Assembly (NCBI GenBank): GCA_965651905.1
Contig: CBFGUG010000035.1
Coordinates: 1 to 64,000 of the forward strand
Reading direction: 5' to 3'
DNA: 64,000 nt
Source: SZUA-265 sp965651905
GTDB lineage: Bacteria > Myxococcota_A > Polyangia > Polyangiales > Polyangiaceae
In this document: positions 26,875-35,892 of the stretch, in pieces
Layout of the letters: the number at the start of each line of letters is the position of its first letter
Numbering within the stretch: position 1 is the stretch's first letter
The notes under the pieces: model-generated
What the model was told of the DNA's origin: nothing
The model's input: the letters and a program-made list of their open reading frames with translations, nothing else
The model's database searches: none
Position numbers and translations under genes: made by a program

Positions 26875-27519
26875 TCAGTCCGCGTGGGCGAGCGTGAGGA
26901 TGCCAACGACGTCAGCGCCCGCGTCGGTGAGCGCCCGCGTGCAGCATCGAGCCGTGGTTCCCGTCGTCAGCACGTCGTCGACCAAGATCACTCGGCGACC
27001 GGACAGTGGGCGACGTGCCACGAACTGCCCATCGAGGTTCGCGAGGCGCGCCGCACGATCTAGACGGCTCTGTTGAATGGTGTCGCTCACCCGACGGATC
27101 GCACGTAGCTGATGACCCGCGATGCTCCGTGGTTTCAACGCGCGCGACAGCAGCGCTGCATGGTTGTACCCGCGTTCCGCTAGTCGTTTCGGGTGCATCG
27201 GCACGGGCACGAGCCAGGAGCCCTCCCAACATGGTTTCGGCGCGACGTGGTCGAGCAACAAGCGGGCGAACGCAGGCGCTAGGTGAGGATGATTCTCGAA
27301 CTTGAAGCGATGGATGCCCGGTTTGAGCGGGCCGCCGTAGCGCGCACAGCTCCAGGCCGGGATCCCATCAACATCACGCGTGCGTTCCCTGGGGCGCAGC
27401 TCGTCCAGGCAGGGACGGCACAACGGTAGATGGTCGGCGCACGAGGCGCCACACGCCGCACACCGCGCGGGCGCCAGCCAAGCCAGCGCCCGGGACACCA
27501 CGCCACTCGGATCGAACAT
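26875..27519 (-). CDS. ComF family phosphoribosyltransferase-like protein
   Basis: A 214-residue ComF homologue. The N-terminus has two CxxC pairs (CAAC, CRPC), a probable zinc-binding knuckle. The C-terminal half is a phosphoribosyltransferase fold with LVPVPMHPKRLAERGYNHA and the PRPP loop VILVDDVLTTGTT. ComF is needed for DNA uptake in naturally competent bacteria, but homologues are common in non-competent ones. It is convergent with dsbD and 82 bp downstream of the Nudix gene on the same strand. Confidence 0.93.
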   Translation of the reverse strand: MFDPSGVVSRALAWLAPARCAACGASCADHLPLCRPCLDELRPRERTRDVDGIPAWSCARYGGPLKPGIHRFKFENHPHLAPAFARLLLDHVAPKPCWEGSWLVPVPMHPKRLAERGYNHAALLSRALKPRSIAGHQLRAIRRVSDTIQQSRLDRAARLANLDGQFVARRPLSGRRVILVDDVLTTGTTARCCTRALTDAGADVVGILTLAHAD

Positions 27520-27601
27520 GACCGCGTGTCGTCCGCCCCGACGCGTGATTGCGCGAATTCTCGTGGCCCGCGCCCAGGCGCCACGGAGGGGCGCTCGTCG
27601 T

Positions 27602-28009
27602 CTAGTTCAGGCCCAACAACACGGCAACGCTGGCTTCGTCGGCTGGGGTGAACGAGTAAGCGTCGAAGGAGTCACTCTGAACCCAGTTGAAGTCGTAGAC
27701 GTTTTCCGCGCTCGGTTCGCCGCTCTCCAGGGTGCACTCATACAGGTGCAAATCGACGCAGTAACGTTCGTATTGGTGCGCCGTGAAACTCATCAACTTG
27801 CCGACGCGGATCACGACGCCCAAACGATGTTCGACCTCGCGCACGAGCGCAGTAGCGTCAGACTCGCCAGGCTCGACGCGGCCGCCGGGGAATTCCCAAA
27901 GCAGCGGAAGCACGGCCGAGGGGCGCCGCTGAGTGATCAAGTAGCGTCCGTTTTGCTCGATCACGGCGGCGACCACTCGAATGTGAGGTTTTCGCGTATC
28001 CGTGTTCAT
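27602..28009 (-). CDS. Nudix hydrolase family protein with altered Nudix box
   Basis: A 135-residue MutT-like protein. The Nudix box begins well with GGRVEPGESDATALVREV (residues 42-59), but the two metal-binding glutamates of the REUxEExGU motif are replaced by H61 and R62. The first motif glutamate (E58) and the GxxxxxE glutamate (E49) remain. Compared with MutT/NudG (RELQEEVG), this would impair metal coordination. The rest fits: N-terminal VVAAVIEQNGRYLITQRRP and C-terminal strand NVYDFNWVQ. It may be inactive, act on an unusual substrate or serve as a binding domain. Confidence 0.88.
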   Translation of the reverse strand: MNTDTRKPHIRVVAAVIEQNGRYLITQRRPSAVLPLLWEFPGGRVEPGESDATALVREVEHRLGVVIRVGKLMSFTAHQYERYCVDLHLYECTLESGEPSAENVYDFNWVQSDSFDAYSFTPADEASVAVLLGLN

Positions 28010-28049
28010 CCGTGGGGTGCCGCTCGAGTCGCCGCGAGTCGACCGCGTG

Positions 28050-29090
28050 TCAGGAGATGTCGACTCGGAACAGCTGCTGGCCCATCAGCAAGATGTCGCC
28101 AGGCATCAGCGTGTGCTCAGCACGCAGGCGCACGAAAGTCCCGTTGGAGCTCCCGACGTCCGTGAGTTCCAACTGCCCCTGAGCGTTGGGCGCGACTCGA
28201 CAGTGGAGACCGCTGACGTAGCCGTCTTCGGAAAACAGGATGTCGCCGCGTTCGCGCCCGCAGTGAACGCCCGAGCTGGGGATGACGAAAGCGTTGCCTG
28301 AGGTGTCGCGACCGATCACCAACGCCAGTCGGCCCAGGTAGCCGTTCTTGGGGCTACCCAAACGTTGCACGCCGTCGGCAGGCTGGGGGGGAGCATCGAG
28401 CGCTTCCAGACGAATGATCTCTTGGCCGATGCGGAATATGTCGCCGAACTGAAGCGCCCACGGTTGTTGCGGCTTGAGCTTGATGTACACGCCGTTGAGC
28501 GAGTTTTCGTCGCGCACGGTGACCTGACCGTTCTTGCGAGAAATCGTCGCGTGACGCGGAGACAAGTAACTGTCCCCTGAGAAGATACCGCCGACGTCGC
28601 GCCCCAGGATTACACGCGGTTCATTCGGCAGCGCGTGGCTGCCCGCTTCCGTGCCGTCGGCTTGGAGTGCAACCAGGACGATGCTCGTCGCGTTTCCAAC
28701 CCCAGGTGGGGGCTGTACTTCGACTGGCGCGGCGGGGGCTGCTCCCAAGTTGAAGCCGCATGCCGAGCAGAAGTGGCTGTTGGGACCGTTTGCGTGTCCA
28801 CACTGCGGACACTCGACGCCGCTGTGCGCGGCGCGCGGCGTGCCTGCGGGGGCGGTAGCCGATGAAATTTGCGGCGCGGGCACGGCAGGCACGGTGGCCC
28901 CGGGGGAATCCCCAGCCACCGCCGACGCGGGCGCGTCGGGTTTGACGGTCGCGGTTGCCCTTTCGACGCCCTGCGAAGGAGTTTGCGGTGAAAACCGCGG
29001 CCCAGAACTCTTCGAGAGTTCGCCACCACATCCTAGGCAGTACTTGTAGTGGTCCTGGTTTTCTTTGCCGCACTTGGCGCAGGTAATCAC
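28050..29090 (-). CDS. Double zinc-ribbon, double FHA domain protein
   Basis: A 346-residue protein. It begins with a zinc ribbon (CAKC...CLGC, residues 4-22). A linker of Pro, Ala and Thr leads to a second ribbon (CPQC...CSAC, about 95-115). Two FHA domains follow: the first (about 155-220) has VILGRD, SPRHATIS and DENSLNGVYI; the second (about 245-345) has GRERGDILF, SGLHCRV and DVGSSNGTFV. FHA domains bind phosphothreonine, so it probably links Ser/Thr kinase signalling to other proteins. No kinase gene lies in the window. Confidence 0.93.
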   Translation of the reverse strand: MITCAKCGKENQDHYKYCLGCGGELSKSSGPRFSPQTPSQGVERATATVKPDAPASAVAGDSPGATVPAVPAPQISSATAPAGTPRAAHSGVECPQCGHANGPNSHFCSACGFNLGAAPAAPVEVQPPPGVGNATSIVLVALQADGTEAGSHALPNEPRVILGRDVGGIFSGDSYLSPRHATISRKNGQVTVRDENSLNGVYIKLKPQQPWALQFGDIFRIGQEIIRLEALDAPPQPADGVQRLGSPKNGYLGRLALVIGRDTSGNAFVIPSSGVHCGRERGDILFSEDGYVSGLHCRVAPNAQGQLELTDVGSSNGTFVRLRAEHTLMPGDILLMGQQLFRVDIS

Positions 29091-29254
29091 TCGATGCCTC
29101 CTCTCGACGACCGCTTGGCTTTGGCTCCGAATCCGCGAGCTCGCCCGGTTCTACGATGGAATCGTCTCCTGGGAAAGTCGTGCGCGGCTCCAAGTGTCGA
29201 CAATCCGCCGAACATCGGGCGGGGTAGAGTTGACTCCCATGTGGGCAAAGCGAC

Positions 29255-29863
29255 TCAACTAGCCAACTCGGCTAGCGCAGCTCGCAACAGATCGCTGATC
29301 GGTTCTTTTCCGAGGCGTTCACGCAGGCTCTTGGCGGCGCGTTCTGCCTCGGCTGGCTTGTATCCCATGTTGGTCAGGGCCCCGATCAAGCGGCCTTCGT
29401 CCCCGTGTGGGTCAGGGCCTCGGACTTCAGGCCGTTCGTTCAAGCCGCTCATCCGCGGCAGCTTCTCGCTCAGCTCCAAGACCAGTCGCTCGGCCGTTTT
29501 CTTACCTACACCACTGATCTTGTTGAGTCGCTTGATGTCCCCACGGCCGACAGCCTCGGCGAGCTCTGCGGGGGGCAACGCACTGAGCACCGCGAGAGCC
29601 AGGCGGGGCCCCACACCAGGTAGCGTGAGCAGCAAGCGAAACACCCGACGTTCGAGTTCCGAGGCGAAACCGAACAATTCGAGGCGATCTTCGCGCATGT
29701 GAGTGTGCACGAATAGCGTCAGCGCTGAGGTCGGCCCGTCCACGCGAGCTCGCCCGATGGCGCCGAGCGGCACGGTCAACTCGTAACCCACTCCCGCTAC
29801 GTCCAAGATCACGGTGCCATCCACATCGTCCGTGACGAGCTTTCCCACGAGGCGTCCGATCAT
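29255..29863 (-). CDS. ruvA: Holliday junction DNA helicase subunit RuvA
   Basis: A 202-residue RuvA. The N-terminal OB-fold (about 1-62) begins MIGRLVGKLV and includes VDVAGVGYELTVP-type sequence. Tandem helix-hairpin-helix motifs follow (about 70-140; LLTLPGVGPRLALAVLS, LNKISGVGKKTAERL). The C-terminal domain (about 155-202; GALTNMGYKPAEAERAAKSL) contacts RuvB. RuvA binds four-way junctions and loads RuvB for branch migration. Neither ruvB nor ruvC is adjacent, so the ruv genes are dispersed here. Confidence 0.97.
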   Translation of the reverse strand: MIGRLVGKLVTDDVDGTVILDVAGVGYELTVPLGAIGRARVDGPTSALTLFVHTHMREDRLELFGFASELERRVFRLLLTLPGVGPRLALAVLSALPPAELAEAVGRGDIKRLNKISGVGKKTAERLVLELSEKLPRMSGLNERPEVRGPDPHGDEGRLIGALTNMGYKPAEAERAAKSLRERLGKEPISDLLRAALAELAS

Positions 29864-30023
29864 TGGCCGAGCAGTCTGCCCACACTTGTTCGTCCTGGCC
29901 AGCGCCGATCGCGTGGCTGCTCATCGGACGATGGCTCAGCCGAGAAAATGAGGGGGTGCTCCCACGATCCCAATTGCGCTACAGAGCTAGCCGATTGCGC
30001 CAGATTCGCGCTCTCGTATCGCC

Positions 30024-30254
30024 ATGACTCACGCTCTGAAATTCTCGACCGCCGTGACGATCGCCGTGAGCCTGAGTGGTTGCGGGGGCTCTGCTAGTGA
30101 GACGCCGTTTCCTCAGCAGCCGCCGCCTCCAGAGCTCGAAGTGCGACCCGCCGAGCCCACGCCAGCGACGTCTCAGAAGGGGCAGCGCACGAAACCGACG
30201 ACCACGAGCCGTCGCGTTGGCGATGCAGGTACGGCGCCAGCGCCCCAGTTCTGA
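30024..30254 (+). CDS. Small proline-rich lipoprotein
   Basis: A 76-residue protein with a short signal peptide and lipobox LSGC (Cys near residue 20). The mature peptide is Pro, Ser and Thr rich and basic, with no obvious domain. The signal sequence, lipobox and codon use are the only evidence that it is real. It is divergent from ruvA with about 160 bp between. Confidence 0.6.
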   Translation: MTHALKFSTAVTIAVSLSGCGGSASETPFPQQPPPPELEVRPAEPTPATSQKGQRTKPTTTSRRVGDAGTAPAPQF

Positions 30255-30319
30255 CGGCTGTATTGGTTTTCACGGTCACCGCATCACGCCGCGAGCAGTA
30301 GGCGTCAGCGGATCGCGGT

Positions 30320-31249
30320 TCAGAAGCTGCCTTCGAACGTCACGCCCGCGAAGCTCGTACCGAGCTGAGGGGATACGCGCGAGTAGTCCTCGTCCAAGCT
30401 GTCGTCTTCATCGTCGCCCGAGTCTTGCGCGAAGTACCAGATCAACCCGCCCACGGCGACGACGGCACCCGCTCCCCCAACGACGCCCCATAGCACCTGT
30501 CTGTCGATCGCGTCGTTGCCTTTGTTGACGGCATCTCCCGTGCAGTTCTGGCGGTCGACGCCCACCCCACAACTCTCTTCGGCGTCCAACTCGTCTTGCC
30601 GGGCGACGGCCCACTGTACACCCCCGACGATACCCACCGCACCACCGACGCCAGCCACGACCAACGGCACGATCGAACGTCCAGAATCGTCTTCCTCTGG
30701 TTCTTCGTCCAGCTCGAACTCGAGCGCCTGACTCGACTGGGGCTCGGGCTTGGGCGGTGGGGGTTTGGGCTCTTGCCGTTTGGGTGGCGGGGCCACGGGA
30801 ATTGCGGCCAAGCGTTCGCGCTCCTCCAGCTTCTGACGCAAGTTGTCGATGCGCCGACCGATCGCTTCGTCTTCACCCGAGTCGGGCTTGCGCTCCAGGT
30901 AGGTTTCGAGGGCGTGGATCGCGCGGCGATACTGTTCGTTCAGCTCGAAGGCGCGAGCCAGATTCTTGAGCATGGCGTGAGCCGTGCAGTCGCGCCGATA
31001 GGCATCTTCCCAGTAGAAGATCGCACGCGAGTAGTCGGCCTCGTTGAACGACGCGTTGCCCGCTTGAAACGCTCCCTGCGCCGCCTGCATCGAGGCTTCG
31101 TCGGGCGGGGTATCACATGCCGGGTACTCTTTGGGGGTATCGTCGTTCGGGTCGAGCGCGGCCGTTTGCGCTGCCGCGGGACTCGAAGCACAGACGGCTG
31201 CTCCGCAAAGCGCGACCGCGATGGCCCATGTTCCGGCTTTCTGCATCAT
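30320..31249 (-). CDS. TPR membrane/periplasmic protein of unknown function
   Basis: A 309-residue protein. A signal peptide (about 1-28, ending AAAQT) is followed by two or three TPR-like units (about 55-140; AGNASFNEADYSRAIFYWEDAYRRD, RRAIHALETYLERKP). A Lys/Pro/Glu-rich linker (about 155-185) and two transmembrane helices (about 195-215 and 255-275) flank a Cys-containing loop. The C-terminus is acidic. Similar proteins (TPR, proline linker, paired helices) are common in myxobacteria. Function unknown. It is divergent from the PEGA/TPR protein. Confidence 0.8.
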   Translation of the reverse strand: MMQKAGTWAIAVALCGAAVCASSPAAAQTAALDPNDDTPKEYPACDTPPDEASMQAAQGAFQAGNASFNEADYSRAIFYWEDAYRRDCTAHAMLKNLARAFELNEQYRRAIHALETYLERKPDSGEDEAIGRRIDNLRQKLEERERLAAIPVAPPPKRQEPKPPPPKPEPQSSQALEFELDEEPEEDDSGRSIVPLVVAGVGGAVGIVGGVQWAVARQDELDAEESCGVGVDRQNCTGDAVNKGNDAIDRQVLWGVVGGAGAVVAVGGLIWYFAQDSGDDEDDSLDEDYSRVSPQLGTSFAGVTFEGSF

Positions 31250-31420
31250 ATTTCCCGAACCTACACGGCTCGCTCAACGACTGCGTACCATAGCCGCACT
31301 CGGCCGCCGACGACAAGGATAGCGCCCGACTTGGATAAGCAGCCTGATTTGCACGCCGGCCGACCCCTTCGGATGTGAGCTCGTGGCTTCGATGTGGCGG
31401 TTTTTGGGTGTGTGTCGGCG

Positions 31421-31463
31421 CACTGCAGCGCCGCACTGCAGCGCCGCACTGCAGCGCCGCACT
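31421..31463. repeat. 13-bp tandem repeat, about three copies
   Basis: Three perfect 13-bp units (CACTGCAGCGCCG at 31421-31433, 31434-31446 and 31447-31459), then the first bases of a fourth, lie between two divergent genes. Each unit contains a PstI-like CTGCAG. The position between divergent starts suits a variable-number spacer or binding-site array. Confidence 0.75.
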
Positions 31464-31506
31464 TGGGGGTTGTTTCCTGCGCCGATTCAGAGTCAGCTAG
31501 TGTGCC

Positions 31507-33105
31507 GTGCGCTTCCAGCGATTCTCACTGCGCCTGCTAGCCTACTTGGGCGCTCTCGTTTTGCTCCTTCAGTTGGTGCCCGCTCATGCGGGACAAAAAG
31601 AGGTGCAGGAGATCCGTCAACAGATGGAGGAGGGCCTCAACCTCTTCGTCGGGGGTAAGGCGGACGAAGCCGCCCAACGTTTCGACGCTGGGTATGCGAA
31701 GTACAAGTACTCAGCGTTCCTGTTCAATGCGGGCGTCTGCTACGAGAAGTTGGCGCAGCCTGCCGAGGCGCTGTCACGCTTCCAGCAGTACGTGCAGGTA
31801 GACCCCGACGCGCCAGACATCCCCGACGTGCGTGAGCGAATCGCGCGGCTGGAAGCGCAAATATCGGGCGCGGCACCCGCGCCTGCCGTGGGGGTGGACG
31901 AGCAGAGCATTCGCTCGCTGGTGCAAGTCGAGACGGACCCCGTCGGAGCGCCCGTCGTTGTCTATCGTCCGAAGACCTCGAGCGCACCCCCCTTTCAAAC
32001 GGGAGGTTCGAACGAGGGCTGGGAACGTATTCAACAGGTTGCGTCTCCCGCCAACCTCTCGCTCGGTGTGGGCAAGTACCAGATCGTCATCGAGAAAATG
32101 CGCGACTTCAAGGAGCTAGCGTTCGAGGTCGACGTCGAAGCGGGGCACGTTTACCACTACACGGCGCAACTTCGGCAGGGCACGTTGCTCACCTTCTTGC
32201 GCGTGACCAGCAACGTGCGCGGGGCGCACATCTGGCTCGACAAAGCGATTGGCGACGGGCCCGAGTGGGGTACCACCCCCTACGGCGAGCTGGTCGAATC
32301 GGGCGAACGTGTAGTCAACGTCGAAGCTCCCGGGTTCGTCTCCGCCAGCAGGACGATCAAATTGGATCCGGGTGATCCCGAGGAGCTCAACATAGAGCTG
32401 CAGCGGGTGGACTATGGGTTCTTGCGCATAGATGGCAGCGACAGCCCCGAGGTGCAGATCAGCTTGGACGACGAGCCACAGGGCAGGTGGCTGAAAGGGG
32501 CGCCTGGCTTGAAAGTCAAAGCCTCGGCTGGGCGTCATCGTCTCACCGTGGAAGCCGACGGCCGCAAGACGTTCGAAGGCACCGTGGAAGTACCGCGTGG
32601 TCAGGTGTTGCCGATCAGCGTCCGCATGATTCCAAAGTACCCGCGCGGGGCAGCGTGGGGACAAGCCGCCATCAGCGCGGCGTTATTTGGCGGCGGGATC
32701 TACCTCGGCCTCGAAAGTGAACGACTGAAAGACGAACTGCAGAGCGACGCCGCGCGCGGCACGCTCGATGGCGAAGACATGCGTATCTCTAAGGGCAGGT
32801 GGTTCGCCGCGGGTGCCGATGCTGCGTTCGTCGGGGGAACGATTCTAGCCGCCCTGTCGACTTGGAACTTCATTCGCGACCCCCTGCCAGAGTCGTCCAT
32901 GACCGTTCTGGAGGCCGTCGAGTTCGAAGACCCGCGCGCCAAGCGCCCCACGGCGAAGTTGGCTCCGCGTTCGCCGCGCCACGAGATTCGCGCCGCGTCC
33001 TCGACCGCGTCCGAAACGAAGCCCGTTACGAGACGTTCGAGCTTCTCGTGGTCTCCAACCGCCAGTGAGGACTTTGCTGGTTTCGTCATCGGAGGGAGCT
33101 TCTGA
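31507..33105 (+). CDS. TPR and PEGA-domain protein with C-terminal membrane helices
   Basis: A 532-residue envelope protein and first gene of a four-gene operon. A signal peptide (about 1-28) is followed by TPR helices (about 30-120; QMEEGLNLFVGGKADEAAQRFDAG, FNAGVCYEKLAQPAEAL). One or more PEGA-like beta domains (about 135-370) include FLRVTSNVRGAHIWLD, TTPYGELVESGERVVNVEAPG and the final AGRHRLTVEADGRK. Two weaker hydrophobic segments (about 378-395 and 440-455) precede a basic C-terminal tail. PEGA domains bind surface polymers or proteins; the ligand is unknown. Start is GTG without a strong ribosome binding site. Confidence 0.85.
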   Translation: MRFQRFSLRLLAYLGALVLLLQLVPAHAGQKEVQEIRQQMEEGLNLFVGGKADEAAQRFDAGYAKYKYSAFLFNAGVCYEKLAQPAEALSRFQQYVQVDPDAPDIPDVRERIARLEAQISGAAPAPAVGVDEQSIRSLVQVETDPVGAPVVVYRPKTSSAPPFQTGGSNEGWERIQQVASPANLSLGVGKYQIVIEKMRDFKELAFEVDVEAGHVYHYTAQLRQGTLLTFLRVTSNVRGAHIWLDKAIGDGPEWGTTPYGELVESGERVVNVEAPGFVSASRTIKLDPGDPEELNIELQRVDYGFLRIDGSDSPEVQISLDDEPQGRWLKGAPGLKVKASAGRHRLTVEADGRKTFEGTVEVPRGQVLPISVRMIPKYPRGAAWGQAAISAALFGGGIYLGLESERLKDELQSDAARGTLDGEDMRISKGRWFAAGADAAFVGGTILAALSTWNFIRDPLPESSMTVLEAVEFEDPRAKRPTAKLAPRSPRHEIRAASSTASETKPVTRRSSFSWSPTASEDFAGFVIGGSF

Positions 33106-34499
33106 TGCGTGTGCTGAAGCGTGAACCAAGGGCACGTATCGCGGCAGTCTCGGTTGGGGGTGCCGCCGTGGCGATGACTCTGCTCGCTGGTTGTGACTGG
33201 ACCGCGTTCGACACCTTCGAAGAGGACGCGCCAGCTGTACTTCTCAATCGCAGCAGCCAAGTCACGGGCGGTTTCGGCAGCTTCCTGACCGCGGCGGACA
33301 TCGATGGTGAACCGACGTTGCTCGTTGGCGGACAACCCGGGATCACGGGCGCTGCGGCCTACAACATCGGCGACGAACAAGCCCCCAGTGCGGATGCCAG
33401 CCACCGGGGCTATTGTTCACTCACCAGTGGGGGGCTGGACGACTGCTGGCTAGCCAACAGCGCCGCGTATTTTCCGTTGGAGGACTCGGACGGGGAGTTC
33501 GACGCGTGTTTCGCCTACGCTTGGGGGCGTGTGGAGGACGGAGAGAACAACGGCGTCACGGTGCGCTGTATGGACGGATCTGACGCCACGCTGCCTGCCC
33601 CGCGCGACGCGAGGGAACGACGCGACCAGGACTTCGACGACGACAATGTTCATCAGCCGCAGTGGCTCGCGTCCGACTCAGCGGAACGACCGCTGTTGCT
33701 CGTGGGATTGCCCAACCAAAACGCCGCTTGGTTTTACGCCCCCGAAGAAACTAGTCCCAACATTTTGGAGTTGCCTGACGCTGAGCCCCCAGATTCGTTC
33801 GGAGGTCAAGTCAGCGTGCTGTCGTGGAGCTCGGAGGGTTCGGAACGTCTGCTCGCCGTGGCGGCTCCCGACGAAGGTCAGGTATGGTTGTTTCGCACTC
33901 GAGGCAGCACTGCACAGGCCGTGGGTTGCTTGGGGGCGTATGAAGGCTTTGGGCGAACGCTGGCTGCAGGTGACGTCGATGGCGACGAGGTGGACGATCT
34001 CGTGATCGCGGACGAAGATTCGGTGACGGCGTTTTCTGGTGCTGCCTTGGCATCACTTGGCCCGGCGTACGCGGCGAACTGCTCGCTCGAGGCGTTGCCC
34101 GAACGATCGGTGATCGCATCGTTCTCCTGCGGTACCGCCGATGACGTGGCGGGCTGCTCGGGCTCGAATTTCGGGGCTGCGCTAGCAGTTGGAGATCTCG
34201 ATGGCGATGGCGATGGCGAGATTATCGTCGGGGCACCTCGTCTCAGTGTGTTCGGTCGAGAACACGCGGGAGCCGCATTAATTTACGACGCTGAAGGTGA
34301 CGACGCGCACGAGTTGTCAGACATACTCTACGTCGCATCAGCGGAAGCGGGCGACCTACTCGGAACATCGCTCGCGACGATCCCCCAGGGCGATCGCGAT
34401 ATCGTCGCGGCGGGTGGACCCGCCCACGACAAGGTGTTCGTGTTTTACTGCACGGACCTATTACGCGATCGAGATCGAACGGGACGTTGCGGTTTCTGA
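33105..34499 (+). CDS. FG-GAP repeat lipoprotein
   Basis: A 464-residue lipoprotein with signal peptide and lipobox LAGC (Cys near residue 29). The body is an FG-GAP/integrin-like beta-propeller, with calcium-binding type motifs LAAGDVDGDEVDDLVIA and LAVGDLDGDGDGEIIVGAP. Its ATG overlaps the PEGA gene stop by one base (TGATG at 33103-33107) and GGAGGGAG lies about 8 bases upstream, so translation is probably coupled. Possible role: surface adhesin or envelope scaffold. Confidence 0.88.
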   Translation: MRVLKREPRARIAAVSVGGAAVAMTLLAGCDWTAFDTFEEDAPAVLLNRSSQVTGGFGSFLTAADIDGEPTLLVGGQPGITGAAAYNIGDEQAPSADASHRGYCSLTSGGLDDCWLANSAAYFPLEDSDGEFDACFAYAWGRVEDGENNGVTVRCMDGSDATLPAPRDARERRDQDFDDDNVHQPQWLASDSAERPLLLVGLPNQNAAWFYAPEETSPNILELPDAEPPDSFGGQVSVLSWSSEGSERLLAVAAPDEGQVWLFRTRGSTAQAVGCLGAYEGFGRTLAAGDVDGDEVDDLVIADEDSVTAFSGAALASLGPAYAANCSLEALPERSVIASFSCGTADDVAGCSGSNFGAALAVGDLDGDGDGEIIVGAPRLSVFGREHAGAALIYDAEGDDAHELSDILYVASAEAGDLLGTSLATIPQGDRDIVAAGGPAHDKVFVFYCTDLLRDRDRTGRCGF

Positions 34500-34521
34500 A
34501 ACACGAGCCGAGGTAACAGTC

Positions 34522-35892
34522 ATGTTTCCCGAGCGTCGATCGCAAATTCTCGTCGTCGACGACGAGCCCAACCTTCGGCGTGTGCTCAGCGCACTGTTGG
34601 GTCGAGATGGGTACGACGTGCACACCGCAGCTGATGGCGGCGAGGCGCTCAAGGTACTCCACGACCATCACATCGACTTGGTGATCACGGATTTGAAGAT
34701 GCCGGGCTTGGACGGCATGGGTGTGTTGCGTGAAGCCTTGCGCATGGAGCCCGACTTGCCAATCGTCATGATCACGGCCCACGGAACCGTGGACAATGCC
34801 GTCGAGGCACTCAAAACGGGGGCGTTCGACTACATCACCAAACCCTTCGATCAGGCCGAAGTACGTGCGATCGTACGCAAAGCGCTCGACACGCGTCGCC
34901 TGGCGTCGGATGACGTTCAGCTGCACGCCACACCAGTCACCGACTTCGGCATGGTGGGGCAAAGTGCGTTGGTCAGCGGAGCAAAAGAACGGCTGACCCG
35001 GGCGTCGGACGCCCGCGACCCATTGCTCATCGTGGGCGAGAGCGGCACGGGGAAAGAGATTGCAGCACGCTCGGTCCATGCTCGCTCCTCACGGCGCGAC
35101 AAGCCGTTCGTGAAGGTGAACTGCGCAGCACTTTCCGAAGACGCCATCGACCGTGAACTGTTCGGCTACTTCCACGAGACGTCGGGCAAACCCGGGCGGC
35201 TCGAGTTGGCGAACGGGGGAACGTTGTTCCTCGACGAGATTGAAGCCATCCCGGCCACCGTGCAGAAGCTGCTGTTGCAGACCTTGAAGCAAGGTGAGTT
35301 TCATCGGCCAGGAGGGGTCGGCAAGATTCCGCTCGACGCACGCATCATCGCAGCGAGCCGTCGAGGAGCACCAGCTTTGCTGGAGCAGGGCTTCGACGCG
35401 GACCTACTCGGTGAGTTCGGGCGTCACTTGGTCGTGCTGCCGCCGCTCCGCGAACGGGCAGACGACGTTCCCGCACTGTGTTCGGCGATCACCGCACGGC
35501 TCAACGCGCGGTTCGGCAAACAGGTTGCCACCATCTCAGATGAAGCCATGACCAGGCTGCAGGGCCACAGTTGGCCGGGCAACATTCGAGAACTCGAGAG
35601 TGCGTTGGAGCAGGCCGTACTTTTGTGTGAGGGAGACAGCATCTTGCCCAGCGACCTGCCTCCAACCCTGGCCCCGGGTCAGCCGCAGGATGACGTCGCG
35701 GCCGTCGTGGAAGACCAAGGCTTGCGAGCACAGGTCAAAGCCATCACCTCTCGCGTGGAGCGGCAACTGATCCAGAAGGCGCTGCAGCAGACCCAAAGCA
35801 ACGTGACCCACGCAGCACGCCTGCTGAAGATATCCCGCAAGGGCTTGCAACTCAAAATGAAGGAGTTGGGGTTACGAGAGAAGGATGAGTGA
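34522..35892 (+). CDS. NtrC-family response regulator lacking the GAFTGA motif
   Basis: A 456-residue regulator starting at ATG 34522 with GAGGT about 8 bases upstream. The receiver (about 8-120) has D57 as phosphoacceptor (LVITDLKMPG). The AAA+ domain (about 145-370) has Walker A GESGTGKE and Walker B TLFLDEIE. A C-terminal Fis-type helix-turn-helix (about 415-455; THAARLLKISRKGLQLKMKELG) follows. The sigma-54 contact loop normally reading GAFTGA is replaced by YFHETSGKPG, so it probably does not activate sigma-54 promoters in the usual way. It lies 22 bp after the FG-GAP gene and overlaps the next gene by 8 bp. Confidence 0.93.
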   Translation: MFPERRSQILVVDDEPNLRRVLSALLGRDGYDVHTAADGGEALKVLHDHHIDLVITDLKMPGLDGMGVLREALRMEPDLPIVMITAHGTVDNAVEALKTGAFDYITKPFDQAEVRAIVRKALDTRRLASDDVQLHATPVTDFGMVGQSALVSGAKERLTRASDARDPLLIVGESGTGKEIAARSVHARSSRRDKPFVKVNCAALSEDAIDRELFGYFHETSGKPGRLELANGGTLFLDEIEAIPATVQKLLLQTLKQGEFHRPGGVGKIPLDARIIAASRRGAPALLEQGFDADLLGEFGRHLVVLPPLRERADDVPALCSAITARLNARFGKQVATISDEAMTRLQGHSWPGNIRELESALEQAVLLCEGDSILPSDLPPTLAPGQPQDDVAAVVEDQGLRAQVKAITSRVERQLIQKALQQTQSNVTHAARLLKISRKGLQLKMKELGLREKDE

